The notes below the pieces were generated by a model, which worked only from the letters and a program-made list of their open reading frames with translations, was not told the DNA's origin and searched no databases. A DNA stretch of 64,000 nt from Colletotrichum lupini. Its lineage: Eukaryota > Ascomycota > Sordariomycetes > Glomerellales > Glomerellaceae. Position 1 is the stretch's first letter, and each line of letters starts with the position of its first letter. Below, one piece after another: positions 35,235 through 46,426 of this stretch. The DNA is taken from positions 3,844,001 through 3,908,000 of the forward strand of contig NC_064678.1 of assembly GCF_023278565.1 (NCBI RefSeq). Reading direction: 5' to 3'. A program made the translations under genes and the position numbers.

Positions 35235-36181
35235 ATGTTTTTGTTGAAGTCAGCGAGGGAGAAATGTGACTAGGTATGATTGGGGTGTGGGGGTGACCAT
35301 ACGGGTTGGGCCAAATTGCGCGGGCGTTGCTGTGCGCTGCGTTGCGGTGTGGAATGTGAAGAAGTGGATGTGGTGGCATCGCGAGTGCAAATTTCGTTGG
35401 TGGGCGGGGCGGAAAGACCGGGGTGCGCCCGTGTTCCCAGACCCCGACAGGTTCTGGACCGGCCGGGTTCTCGCGTGGCTGCCATGGTTCGAATCGGGGA
35501 TGAGGTGCTGATGGACAGGGCAGGCCGGGTGGGCCGGAGTGGAGGGAGAGAAAGAGAAAAAAAAGCGGTTGAAGAATCTGAAGAGCGACTCGCCAAGGTC
35601 ATGGGACATTTACAGGATGGGTCGGGAGCGGATTGATGCCATGCGAGTTCATAAAATGTTCGCCATTGTGCGATACGTACAAGAGGGAAAAAGTGGTGGC
35701 CTCTCTCTCTTCCAGTCCACTCATAAAATCCAAAGGACTATGAAGTGGGAGGACAGACAGACGCAAAATAAATACAGATAAAAAAGTCCACTCCATATCC
35801 CCGTCTGATTGTGTGAAGAGTACGCGTACAATAAGTCACTCGTTGGTGGGGAATCAAGAGCCCGCCGTGTCTCCTATACGCGGCAGATGAAATAGAAAAA
35901 AAGTCGTGGTGTCGTCGGAAAAGAGCTGGTTTTTGGGTTCGTGGGGCAGCGCGCGTGTGTGCTCCGCCATCTTTTGTGTCGCCCTTAATTAGTACCGTCC
36001 ATTCGTCCGTGCCATGGTCATGAAATCTAAACAATCGTAGTGCTGCTCTTTTAGAAGTGCTGTCCCGTTTCCAATCATATGAGGGAGGTGCCGCAGCTGC
36101 CTCCCCATCCCATTACTTTCTCCGAATCGTCGTCCTAGTGCAATTGCGCACATGCGCGTCCGATTGTTGTGATCGCACCCG
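35235..36181. other. Spacer between the tRNA pair and SSO1
   Basis: Probably the upstream side of the tRNA-Val gene and the SSO1 3' UTR. A TGGTTCGAATCGG sequence near 35485 resembles a tRNA B box, but no cloverleaf can be built around it. No gene supported. Confidence 0.5.
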
Positions 36182-37272
36182 TTAATTCTTCTTGGTGAGA
36201 GCAACGCCCAGACCGACACCCAGCGCGATAGCAAGGATGATGAGTACGACAACGAGGAGGCACCACCACTTGAGCTTCTTGCGTCTGCGCGCGTGGTCCG
36301 TCGCAACCTTGACTTCTTCGTTGCCCTTTTGGATGTTTTCGACAGTCTGTTCTGCGTTCTGCTCGGCGGCTTGGACGACGGGCTCCTGCTGCTCGACCAA
36401 AGTGGCCAATTCCTGGAAGAGTTGGCCGAGCTCCATCATAGTCTGCTCAATGCGCTGCAACTCGCTGTGGCGGGCTCTGACGTTGCCCAGAATAGTGTTG
36501 GCGTGGCCTGTCCGATTGGATTTGAGCTGGTTAAGTCATTAGCATACGGTGCCGACATGCCGAGAAAATCGGTCAAAAACAACATCAAAACATACCGCTG
36601 TTTGGAAAACACCTTCGTCACCCCAGTCCATCTGTGTCGCTTGCTCGACTTCATCTTCCGTCGCTTCCGGGTTGACGATGCGGTACTGGCGGGCAATTTG
36701 GTCGCGGTACCGTTTCTGGTAATCGCGCTCGATCTGCTGGTATTTTTCGAGTTCCGACTTGAAAGTGTTCTTCAAAGAGTTGAGCTGTGCGGTCTTGGTT
36801 GCGCGCGATCCGTCCTGTGTCTTGGATAGATCCCTCTCGAGGGCCTTGATGCCCTCCTTGACGCCGGTGTTGCGGATTTGCGTCGCGGAGACAGCCTGCT
36901 CAAGCTGGGCGCTGGTGCTGCCGTCGGGGGAACCGAGAGAGCGCTGGTGAAGCTGGGCAATGCCCTCAATATCGGAAGTCAGGCCGTTGATTTCTGTGCG
37001 CAGTTGTTGGACCCGGGCGAGGAAATCTTGCTGGCTCAGAGTACGAGGCGCGGATTGCCCGGCATACTGGCCCGCCTCTCCGTACGGCTGCATCTCGTAC
37101 TGGCCTTGGCCATATTGAGGCTATAATTCAAAGAAAGTCAGCGATATGGAATTGAGAGGGCATCTGCGGACTGAATTGAAGGGCGACGGACCTGTTGGTT
37201 GTCATAGCCGTATCCGCCCTCGGCCTGGGGGCCTTGGGCGTAGGGATTTTGGTTATACTGTTGGTACGACAT
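36182..37272 (-). CDS. SSO1: Sso1/Sso2-type plasma-membrane syntaxin (t-SNARE)
   Basis: Exons 37272-37192, 37120-36596 and 36526-36182 give 316 residues. Donors are GTCCGT and GTATGT, acceptors are TATAG and ACCAG, and all joins are phase 0. The N-terminus is a disordered Gln/Tyr/Gly-rich stretch interrupted by the first intron. The helical Habc domain lies at about residues 50-190 (LSQQDFLARVQQLRTEING onward). The SNARE motif around 225-285 includes RIEQTMMELGQLFQELATLV and EQQEP, whose Gln is the expected ionic-layer residue. Basic residues RRRKKLK precede a C-terminal membrane anchor at about 289-312, ending in TKKN. Qa-SNAREs of this class pair with Sec9/SNAP-25 and Snc-type v-SNAREs to fuse exocytic vesicles at the hyphal tip and septa. 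Confidence 0.95.
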
Positions 37273-39760
37273 GTCTGACTCAAAGCGACTGTCAATGTCG
37301 ACGATAGACAGTGCGATTCGAACCGCAATTTATTCGGCGAGCGAGCAGAATTGAATGAGAGACTTCGGCGCTATATGGTGTGATTGAGCCGGCGGGCTCG
37401 TGAGATTGTTGTGGTGGTGCAAGGTGAAGGACCTTTCGGCTGATGTTTGGTTGTTAAATGACGTTGGACCTCCGACCGCTGACAGGAACTGGGAAGTGCT
37501 GGAGAGACGCTGAAATGACAATGAGGACGGGCCCAATCAGGCACCGGGACCTGTCAGAGCGGATACCCCGGGCTGTGTATATGGTTGGATGGAGTCGCTC
37601 GTGAACGGGGCGACAGTGGGCAGGATTGGCCGATCTGCTTTCCGGGGTCCCTTTTTTTTTCTTCTCGTTCCCTTCTTCCTGTTAAATTCGGACCAAGAGG
37701 GAACAGATAAACAAGCTTTACGAAGGAAATTCCTTCTTTTAAAATGAACCCAGAGATGAGAAGGTACTTGAGGCTGTCCACCGCACCTTTCAGATCGTAG
37801 TCAGACTCGATACTTTACTCGATTCCCAAGACGTCGGCCGCGAACAGTGAAAGACTGGATGAAGCGAACACTAGGTCAGTGATATCAGAAGATGTTGCGC
37901 CGACGGGCGGGGCGAAGCTTATTATACCCGGGACGCATGTTATTCTCTGTAGCGGCAAGGTACCTTAGGGACGGACGGACGGACGGTCTCACCCACCCCC
38001 AGCGAGTCCCAAGGGTCTGTTTCCTTCTCTCACTAAAGGTGAGGTGGGCAGCAGTTGGGTCACACACACACACAGGTTACTTTTTAGGTGCTCTGCTCTG
38101 TGTCTGCCCACCGCCGTCCGACGGGCCTTTGGTGCTGGCTGGAGGCTGGAGGCTGGAGCTGCCCCTCGTTCTCTCCGGGGGTCCGGCCAGGCCTGTCCGT
38201 TTCCTTCTCATTCCCGTCCTTTCCCATCCTCGCGTGGCGAGCAACGCCCAGCCACCCCGCTGCGGAAAAAGTGACGATTGACAGCTGAGCAGCAGAATCG
38301 CAATGGAATGGGGAGCGTTGCTGCGTAGAACATGGGTTGCTGAGTGGCGGCGACGGCAACGGCAGATGTCAAATCATGTCTGCGCCCCCAAAAATAGACC
38401 TTCAGACTCGGAATGCGGCTACAGCACAGTTTGGTTGGTGATTTCGAACCAATTGGCTCTAAGCCGCATCGCATACTGGACCCTTTCAGGTCCTACCTAC
38501 CTGATGCCAAAGCCGAGAAACGGCAGGCAGAAGCTCAAAGTCCGCCGGCTTGTTCGCTGACCACACTGGTCCCTAGCCCAGGAAATCGTCACCATTTTGT
38601 GGCTGTGCGAACACTTGCAGTTAACACACCTCAGCGTTAACGTCCTAAGCCACTCGTTCCTCTTGCCGCGTATTAGGAGACATCCTCGGGCAGTGCTCAG
38701 TGCTGTACTGCCTCTATGATTACCCACTTCGCCTTTTCCTTCTGGCCCTCTACTCCGTACACCATGCTTCTATCGCACAAGGCGATTATAGGCGATGAAG
38801 GCCACACCGACGATTAGTCAATGAGAGCCACTACGACCAAAGTGTGCCTCCCGCGGCTTCTGCGTACTTTCGGCCCGTATCCGTATTGCGCGTAGGTTCG
38901 TGGCGGGGCCTCCATGACACCGAACTCTGTAAGCGACCATTGGGACCATCTGATGTATTCCGTCCCATGCTCAACCTTCGCTCACTGAGATCTTGGCGTT
39001 ACCACGCGCCAAGGCTGGCTGCTGCTTACCGTTCATTGGCTCGTAATAGCTATTGCAAAGAAAGATGCCCGTCTCCATCTCGAGGCGTCACCTAACCTTG
39101 TTGAATGGCATTGCACCCTACGAGCCGCGGCGAACTCGGTGGTATTAGTTGTCAACTCAATTCGTGGTCATGAGCCGCACTCCTCCAGCTACGGACGTCG
39201 ACATGCTTTGTCATGAGCAAATCAACGGTAAGAACTCAATTGCCTGACTCTCAACGGCCGGCCACACTAATCGCAACCAATCGGATGTAATACATATTAT
39301 TCAACAACATTTTGATGCTTTTTTGCCTGCCTTGACTTGTCTTCTCCTGAAGCTTGGGATGTCTCTGTTTTCTGCACTCCACCATCTTGCCGTTGTAAGC
39401 CGCCAAGAAACTACGGCGTTCTGGCTTGGATATCTTTAGTTCAACATCGTTCTTCATCTTCCACTTCGTGTAGTCCCATGAGTGCCTTTGCCACGACTCT
39501 CTTCGTCTCACGTCCATCGACGTCGCTTGACCGGCGCCTGGGTATTGTGGCTTCATTGAAACCCGCGTCCTCGTTACCTACGGCTCCGTTTCGTGGCGCA
39601 CTGGTTGACAAGTCCTGTTCGTCGTTGCGGCATTTCGCCCACGCAACGAGCCGATCTTCTGGGCGCTGATCGTAATGTACTTGCCCCATGATCTCTCACG
39701 GCAGCGACGCCTAAGCCTTCCACCGCATCTGTCATGTCGGTTCTCTCCGGTGGCCCTCTC
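37273..39760. other. SSO1 5' flank and IMP4 3' flank
   Basis: No supported gene. It contains a GGTACCTTAGG-type element at 37958-37969, a (GGAC)n tract at 37968-37987 and a (CA)n tract at 38061-38074, all 0.7-0.8 kb upstream of SSO1. A 101-codon minus-strand frame at 39251-39556 (Lys/Arg-rich) has no recognisable family and may be IMP4 3' UTR. Confidence 0.5.
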
Positions 39761-40885
39761 TCACAGGTACTCCTTCTTTCTACCAGTACGAGTGTACTGT
39801 GTAAGGTGCCACTCAACATCGCCATCCTTGTTTTCCAAGGTTCCACCGCGAATCTCGAAGGGGCGCATCGTCATCCGAGGTCCAACCTCAGCGAGCTCGA
39901 CAGAATCGTACGAAGTCCGGACAAAAACGTGACTACCAAGGGGTTAGCAAAGGTCTGGCGGGGATCGGAGCTTCGGATGAGCTTACTGTCTGACTTCAAT
40001 GGAGTCTTCATTGTTCACAAATGTCACTACCCTTGACCCTACCTTAGCCTTGGTGGTCGGGGGATCGAGCGGAGGGAAAAGATGTTTCAGGATCTTCACG
40101 ATCCGCTGTCCAAGCCGGCTTGAAGAGTTGATTAATGATTAGTGACCGTCGAACGACCTCCGAAGCCGATATCTCATACCTCTTAAAACCCTCAAATATT
40201 AACCGTGGGAAAGCCTCTGAGACGGATCCTCTGATACTTCCGGGTATATCTGCTCTGAGTACAACGTTGTGGAGCGACATGGATAGCGTAGGGCCGTGGG
40301 GAAGATGAGAAATGCTGTTAGAGAGGTTCGTCAGCTGGTGGCTCTTCTTGGATTCAATATAAAGTGCGTACGTCATGGCAGTCGGTACACCGCGATGTTC
40401 GTGAAGGAGGACAATGTCTGTGAGCCCGTTGGACTTGCTAGACTGCACAATGTCCGGAAGAATCAAATTTCCACGATTGAGCCGAACGGATGTAGGGAAG
40501 AGCAATCTGATCTCTTTGGAGAAGGCTGAAAGCCTTGAGGACGGGTCTCTTGAAGTCTGAAAGGGTGAGCTTCTGCTTATGTGCCTGGATTGGAAGAGCA
40601 GAATAAACTAACTGTAACCAAAAGCCGTGGTTCCGAGATTCCCGACAGCTGGGAGTATTCGTCGTCGAGATCCATCTCCTCATCGACTGTTCGATCGGGT
40701 CGCGACTCGTCATATTGGTAGTCTTTCCGCAGCGCCTTGTTCTTTGCGATTTCGGGGTCGATGGGCTTGCCAGAAGCAAGAGCAGATCGTAGCTGGGCGC
40801 GCTTCTCGGTCGTCTCCGCCTCTTTCAATATAAGCGCCTTGCGATAGAGGTAGTCGCGCCGTTGTCGGGCCTGTTTCCGGATCAT
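39761..40885 (-). CDS. IMP4: IMP4, U3 snoRNP / small-subunit processome Brix protein
   Basis: Five exons: 40885-40613, 40556-40372, 40314-40180, 40118-39987 and 39932-39761, giving 298 residues (yeast 290). Every junction restores a conserved segment: [59 protein letters not shown] and EVR-HHVFVRT. The N-terminus [17 protein letters not shown] and the C-terminal Brix half ([27 protein letters not shown]) are typical. Donors include an uncommon GTTAGT (intron 1), GTACGC, GTATGA and GTAAGC. IMP4 works with Mpp10 and Imp3 to stabilise U3 snoRNA pairing with pre-rRNA during 18S maturation in the nucleolus. The gene is divergent from UPF1. Confidence 0.96.
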
Positions 40886-41477
40886 GTTGGGCTGTTGGTA
40901 TGTGAGATGGTGGGATGTCAATGCTAGAGTTCCGCAATGCATCCAACGTACCTTGGACAGGCTGATCGAGAAAAAAAACCTTATCAGGTGGCAGGTATCC
41001 ACTTTCAAGCACCCCAAGGTAACAGTCACGTGGTGATAAGCTACATCCCACCAAAACACCACCCTTTCGCCGCTGCTCTGTCGGGCCTGGGATCTTTCTT
41101 GGGTGTTTGGATTCACCAACGAAAAGGCACGCAACCACTCCCGACAAGTCTCTGCCCCGTTGGTGTACCTTTGAGGTTTCCGCACGAATCCCCCAACTTC
41201 ACATACCGATATGATGTGACCTTCCCCCTCCCCGATCCACCTCGAATCCCCCTTCCGTACGACCTGAGCCTACTGAGGCTCTGCGACGCCGAACCATTCG
41301 AGAACCATAAAGAAGCTGAAGTAAGTTGCGCATTTTTCATAACACCAAAACGATGCTCCCGACACCACCGCCGGCACATGCAAAGGCATTTCTACAGTTA
41401 CATCGTATGCGACAGCCCACTGACACTCTTGGAAGGGAGATCAGCAGAGAGAAGTAGAAATCCGGAATACCGCGAAT
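40886..41477. promoter_or_regulatory. Shared divergent promoter region IMP4 / UPF1
   Basis: 592 bp separate the two start codons, so leaders and promoters of both genes must lie here. A 203-codon plus-strand frame (40937-41548) crosses the region and overlaps the UPF1 start in another frame. It has no recognisable domain and is not called as a gene. I could not pick out a TATA box with confidence. Confidence 0.6.
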
Positions 41478-44400
41478 ATGGAGAGCGCCTTCAAGAATCT
41501 CGGGAACCACCTAGTTTCCGACAGCGCCGCTGCGATCAAGGCAGGTGACGATGTCTTGACCGGTATCGATGCCGACGAGAGCCTTCTCTACGGCAAATTT
41601 GGCGGCCGCGACGGTCGCCGCCGTGCCGACGATGACGACAACCAAACCGAGCTTTACGATGATGACGATGTGGACAGCCTGACTAGCATGCCTGTTGGGG
41701 CTATGAAGGATCTCAATATCGGAAGACCCAAGGAGGAAGATAGGAAGCTTCCCCCTCACGCTTGCGCGTATGGCATGCCTTCGAGCTTCCGAGCCCTCTC
41801 TTGAATCTAACACTGGCTTAGGTATTGTGGAATTCATTCCCCGAGCTCCGTCGTCAAGTGCCTTGGCTGCAACAAGTGGTTCTGTAGTGCCCGCGGAAAT
41901 GCTACCTCAAGCCACATTGTTTCCCATCTGGTCCGGGCGAGACACAAGGAAGTCCAGCTTCACCCGGAATCTACCCTGGGTGATACTGTACTCGAGTGCT
42001 ACAACTGTGGAACCAAGAACGTCTTTCTCTTGGGCTTCATTCCTGCCAAGTCGGATACCGTTGTCGTGCTGCTTTGTCGTCAGCCTTGTGCTGCAAACAC
42101 CTCTTCCAAGGATATGAGCTGGGACACCTCTCGATGGCAGCCCCTGATTGAGGAGAGAGCTTTCTTGACCTGGCTCGTCGCGACGCCCTCCGATGCCGAG
42201 CAACTCCGCGCCAGACACCTCACCCCGCCGATGATTGCCAAGCTGGAGGAGATGTGGAAGGAAAATGCGACTGCTACGGTTGCTGACCTTGAGAAGGCTG
42301 CTAGCATCGACGACGACCCTCATCCCGTCCTCCTCAAGTACGACGACCCTTATCACTACCAGAACATTTTTGGCCCGCTCGTCAAGATGGAATCCGACTA
42401 CGACAAGAAGCTCAAGGAAGCCCAGTCTGAGGATGGACTCACGGTCCGCTGGGATTACGGTTTGAACAACAAGCACCTGGTCAGCTTTGAACTGCACAAG
42501 ATAGAGTCGGGTGACGTCAAGCTGGCCGTTGGCGACGAAATGCGACTACGTTACAAGGGCGAGCTCCGCCCTGCCTGGGAGGGAGTTGGCTATGTCATCA
42601 AGATCCCCAACAATCAGTCTGACGAAGTCACCCTCGAGCTGCGTAAGGCCGGCAACGAGAAGACTGTCCCGACTGAATGCACCCACAACTTCTCAGCAGA
42701 CTATGTCTGGAAGGCTACCTCGTATGATCGCATGCAGTATGCCATGAAGACTTTCGCCGTGGACGACATGAGTGTCTCGGGTTACATTTTCCACAAGCTC
42801 CTGGGTCACGACGTCGCTGTTGCGCCGATGAAGACGACTATGCCTAAGAAGTACAGCGTCCCCGGCCTTCCCGACCTCAATACCAGCCAGATCGCCGCCA
42901 TTAAGGCTGTGCTGTCGACCCCGCTCAGCTTGATTCAGGGACCTCCGGGCACTGGCAAGACTGTCACTTCGGCGACCATCATCTACCATCTGTGCAAGAT
43001 GAATAATGGACAAGTCCTCGTGTGCGCGCCCTCCAACGTCGCTGTCGACCAGCTCTGTGAGCGCATCCACCGCACTGGCCTCAAGGTCGTTCGTCTTACA
43101 GCCAAGTCCCGAGAGGATGTGGAGTCCTCCGTGAGCTTCCTTGCTCTTCATGAGCAGGTTCGTATGAATGACAGCAATGGTGAGCTTGTCAAGCTTGCGC
43201 AGCTGAAGACCGAGCTTGGCGAACTGTCCAGCCAGGACGAGAAGAAGTTCAAGCAGCTCACCAAGGCCGCCGAAAGAGACATTCTACACAACGCAGATGT
43301 CGTCTGCTGCACTTGTGTCGGTGCCGGTGATCCTCGTCTGTCAAAGATGAAGTTCCGTAATGTCCTCATCGACGAGTCGACTCAATCGGCTGAGCCCGAG
43401 TGTATGATTCCTCTCGTTCTCGGATGCAAGCAGGTTGTCCTCGTTGGTGACCACAAGCAATTGGGCCCTGTCATCATGAACAAGAAGGCTGCCAAGGCTG
43501 GTCTCAACCAGTCCTTGTTCGAGCGCCTCGTCAACTTGCGCTTGGTTCCCATTCGCCTCAACATCCAGTACCGCATGCACCCTTGCTTGTCCGAGTTCCC
43601 TTCCAACATGTTCTACGATGGATCTCTCCAGAACGGTGTTACGGTCAAGGATCGCGTTCGCCGCGATGTCGACTTCCCTTGGCCTGTTGTTGATATGCCG
43701 ATGATGTTCTGGTCCAACCTTGGCAATGAGGAAATCTCGGCATCCGGAACGTCCTATCTCAACCGTACCGAAGCCTCCAACGTGGAGAAGGTTGTAACCC
43801 GCTTTTTCAAGGCCGGCGTAAAGCCTTTGGACATCGGTGTTATTACTCCGTACGAGGGTCAGCGAAGCTACATCGTTAGCACCATGCAGAACACTGGCAC
43901 ATTCAAGAAGGAGAGCTACAAGGAAGTCGAGGTTGCCTCCGTTGACGCCTTCCAGGGTCGTGAGAAGGACTTCATTGTTCTGTCCTGTGTACGTTCCAAC
44001 GACAACCAGGGCATCGGTTTCCTTTCGGATCCCCGCCGTCTCAACGTCGCCTTGACTCGTGCCAAGTACGGTCTCGTCATTATTGGTAACCCCAAGGTCC
44101 TTTCTAAGCATGAGCTTTGGCACCACCTCCTTGTCCACTTCAAGGACCGCAAGTGCTTGGTTGAGGGGCCTTTGACCAATTTGCAGACCTCGCTCTTGCA
44201 GTTCGGAAAGCCCAAGACAGCATATCGCCAGAAGATGAGCCAGCCCCCTCAATTCAATGCCGGTGGCGGGTTCCCCAACGGCGGCGGCAACCGCTTCAAC
44301 GGTGCTGGCTCCACTCGCGATTTTGACTCGGGATCTATGATGTCCTACATTCCCGACGACGTCTCCTCCATCCATAGCTCTCTGGGCGGTGCCGGCTTAA

Positions 44401-44798
44401 ACACCACTTACCCTCCCATCTTCTCGAGCTTCACCCCTGATCAATGGCCTGGCCTCCCTGGAGTGCCCGGATCCAGCCGTTCCGGCATCAAGAGAGGAGG
44501 TCGCGCCACTGAGAGCATTGCGGGCGAAAGCGTCGCAAACTCCGAGTACACAGATGCTAGCGCCAGCGTCATCGGTGCCAAGGGTGTTGGACAGGGCGGT
44601 GTCAGCCTGGGCGCCGGTCTCCAGGACGCCATACACGGTATGCGCCCTGCGTCCTACAGCCACAGCGACCGCCTGAAGCATTATGTCGAGAGTGGCGGTC
44701 GTATGGGAGCCGGCAATGGCTTCGGCCGTCGCTACGACGACGACGAGAAGAGCGTCAGCACCGCCTTCCACAGCCAGATTGGTGGCGGCTTCGACTGA
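41478..44798 (+). CDS. UPF1: UPF1 (NAM7) RNA helicase of nonsense-mediated decay
   Basis: Exons 41478-41767 and 41822-44798 (54-nt intron, donor GTATGG, CTAAC branch site, acceptor TTAG, phase 2) give 1088 residues. The N-terminal acidic segment is followed by the Cys/His-rich zinc domain beginning at HACAYCGIH and [10 protein letters not shown], which binds UPF2. The SF1 helicase core has motif I GPPGTGKT (470-477), motif II LIDEST (Asp614, Glu615), [20 protein letters not shown] and motif [13 protein letters not shown] (about 836-846). The Gly/Ser-rich tail of some 200 residues differs from yeast and ends in [11 protein letters not shown]1 is the ATP-driven 5'-3' helicase that recognises prematurely terminating ribosomes. 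The intron splits the zinc domain coding sequence. Confidence 0.97.
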
Positions 44799-46426
44799 GT
44801 GCCGAGATGGATTGGGACAGGGACTTGCTTTACCAAACCCAAGGGTTACTTATACCTCATCCTCTGAAGGCTTCAGCCCTCGCCGCACCATGCTCGGTGC
44901 TGTACACAGGAACAGGCAGTGTGCCTGAGCCTAGAGGCGTCTCGGAATACCGGCTCCGGTCATTGAGAATCACTCCACGTGGTCGACCATTCGGCTTCCA
45001 ACGACGACAACGACGTGCCGCAGGCGGGTCATGGCCCGACCAGCGAGAGCTGCAACCGACGGAGGGGGTCGCACGCGCGCCCTCAACGGCCCGTACTTTG
45101 CAGATTGTCAATCAGAGAGATGTCGAGTGTTAGCAAGGGGATGAGATTTGGCGGGGATAGGAGGTTATGCTCAGGCGGAGGACACGGGTCAGCGTCTGAG
45201 GAGGCAACTCAAAATGCGGTCGAGCATTAAGGTCTCAGAAGCGATAAGTCTTCTATGGCACAGTGCAATTACTGCGAGGAGGCCCACGGCAGATGTCATG
45301 CAGTTTCTATGCTGCACGCAGAAAGCGCACTACGAGATCCAGCTTAGAGTTTAGCTTCTTAGTTTAATCACCGTCTTTATTTGCACCTTGTGCTCTGCCC
45401 CCCGGTTGCGCTAATCATCGCGAGACCAAGGTACCCTCCCAGTATTCTTATCCACCGGCCTGGCCGGGCCGGAGAGGTAAGCTTGTCAATATGGCACACG
45501 CGGACCCTGTGTTCCTCAAGTATCGGATATACTCCGAATTCAGGTACCTTTTCGAAGTAAGTGCCGTGGTGCCTTGCTTATTACGGAGTACTTGTTTGGA
45601 TTCAAAGGGTAGAAGAACTGTATCCTCTTTTTTTCCTTGCTGATGGCGTAGCATCAGCCAATCCATTGATAGACAGGGGGCAGGCTCTGGCACCCCACAG
45701 ACTTGAAAATAGATTGGCAGCCGTGGCAGCGACGGGGGGCCACCCATGTCTAAGCGCGGGAGCCTCACCCAATCTGACAACGACAAGCAGGTCACCACCC
45801 CCTGACAGTCCTGACGGACATGCGTTCTTCGCGAGAACGGGCCATCTGATGGGAGGTCCACTATGACGATCCGTCTGATTCTTGGCTTCGCAAAACGTTT
45901 GGCGAGCGGATTCCCCAAATGGAGTTTCGAGTCGCAGCAAAGCGGCAGTGTTCGGCGAGATTCGAGAAAAGGGTGAAGACCGAAAGGGAGGGGGAAACTT
46001 GGGTGCGCTTGGGAAGGGCGGGAACGGCTTTCCTTGGCGTTTTTACGTACACGTGTTGAGCAGGTGAGCATCAATGCCTTTACCTTCTTTGGCGGTGGGA
46101 AAACAAGCCCGATGGCTCCGTAACCCCCTTGGCCAAGGATTGTTTGGTTCTCGACCGTCAGAAGAAGCTTTGGCGCTTCCGCTTCTTCTTCCGACCTTCC
46201 ACTGCCAAGGTTTCGTTTCTTTTTCATCCAAAGAGGTCGCACTTCACCTCGTATCGGAGCGTTGTGTTTTAGTACCAAGCCGTCCTCCTCCGCTGGACGA
46301 ACAGACAGACTCTTCCTCGAAACTGCGGTCATTCACCTCGTCTTGACGGGGAAACGACATGAGTAACCAGTTGCGCCGAGCAATGCTGCCGCTGCCCTCT
46401 TTATCCCCGTACCCTGAGCCGCCAAC
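44799..46426. other. UPF1 3' flank and GH47 5' flank
   Basis: Includes the UPF1 3' UTR, one CAGGTACCTTTT element near 45540, and the GH47 leader. It also contains a long minus-strand frame listed separately. No recognised gene. Confidence 0.5.
45448..46332 (-). CDS. Unassigned 294-codon ORF, doubtful
   Basis: Open from an ATG at 46332 to a stop at 45448, divergent from the GH47 gene with 94 bp between start codons. The predicted protein is basic, Pro/Ser/Arg/Leu-rich and has no domain, signal peptide, membrane segment or repeat that I recognise. A random frame this long is uncommon, and a simple pyrimidine tract does not explain it. Against a real gene are the unremarkable composition, lack of introns and lack of family resemblance. 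Treat it as a candidate orphan gene only. Confidence 0.2.
   Translation of the reverse strand: MTAVSRKSLSVRPAEEDGLVLKHNAPIRGEVRPLWMKKKRNLGSGRSEEEAEAPKLLLTVENQTILGQGGYGAIGLVFPPPKKVKALMLTCSTRVRKNAKESRSRPSQAHPSFPLPFGLHPFLESRRTLPLCCDSKLHLGNPLAKRFAKPRIRRIVIVDLPSDGPFSRRTHVRQDCQGVVTCLSLSDWVRLPRLDMGGPPSLPRLPIYFQVCGVPEPAPCLSMDWLMLRHQQGKKEDTVLLPFESKQVLRNKQGTTALTSKRYLNSEYIRYLRNTGSACAILTSLPLRPGQAGG

Noticed and set aside
35480..35500. TGGTTCGAATC sequence like a tRNA B box
   Set aside because: No A box, anticodon stem or acceptor pairing at the right spacing.
40937..41548. 203-codon plus-strand ORF between IMP4 and UPF1
   Set aside because: Overlaps the UPF1 start in another frame, has no recognised domain, and occupies the divergent promoter.
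43341..44375. 344-codon minus-strand ORF
   Set aside because: Antisense shadow of the UPF1 helicase exon.
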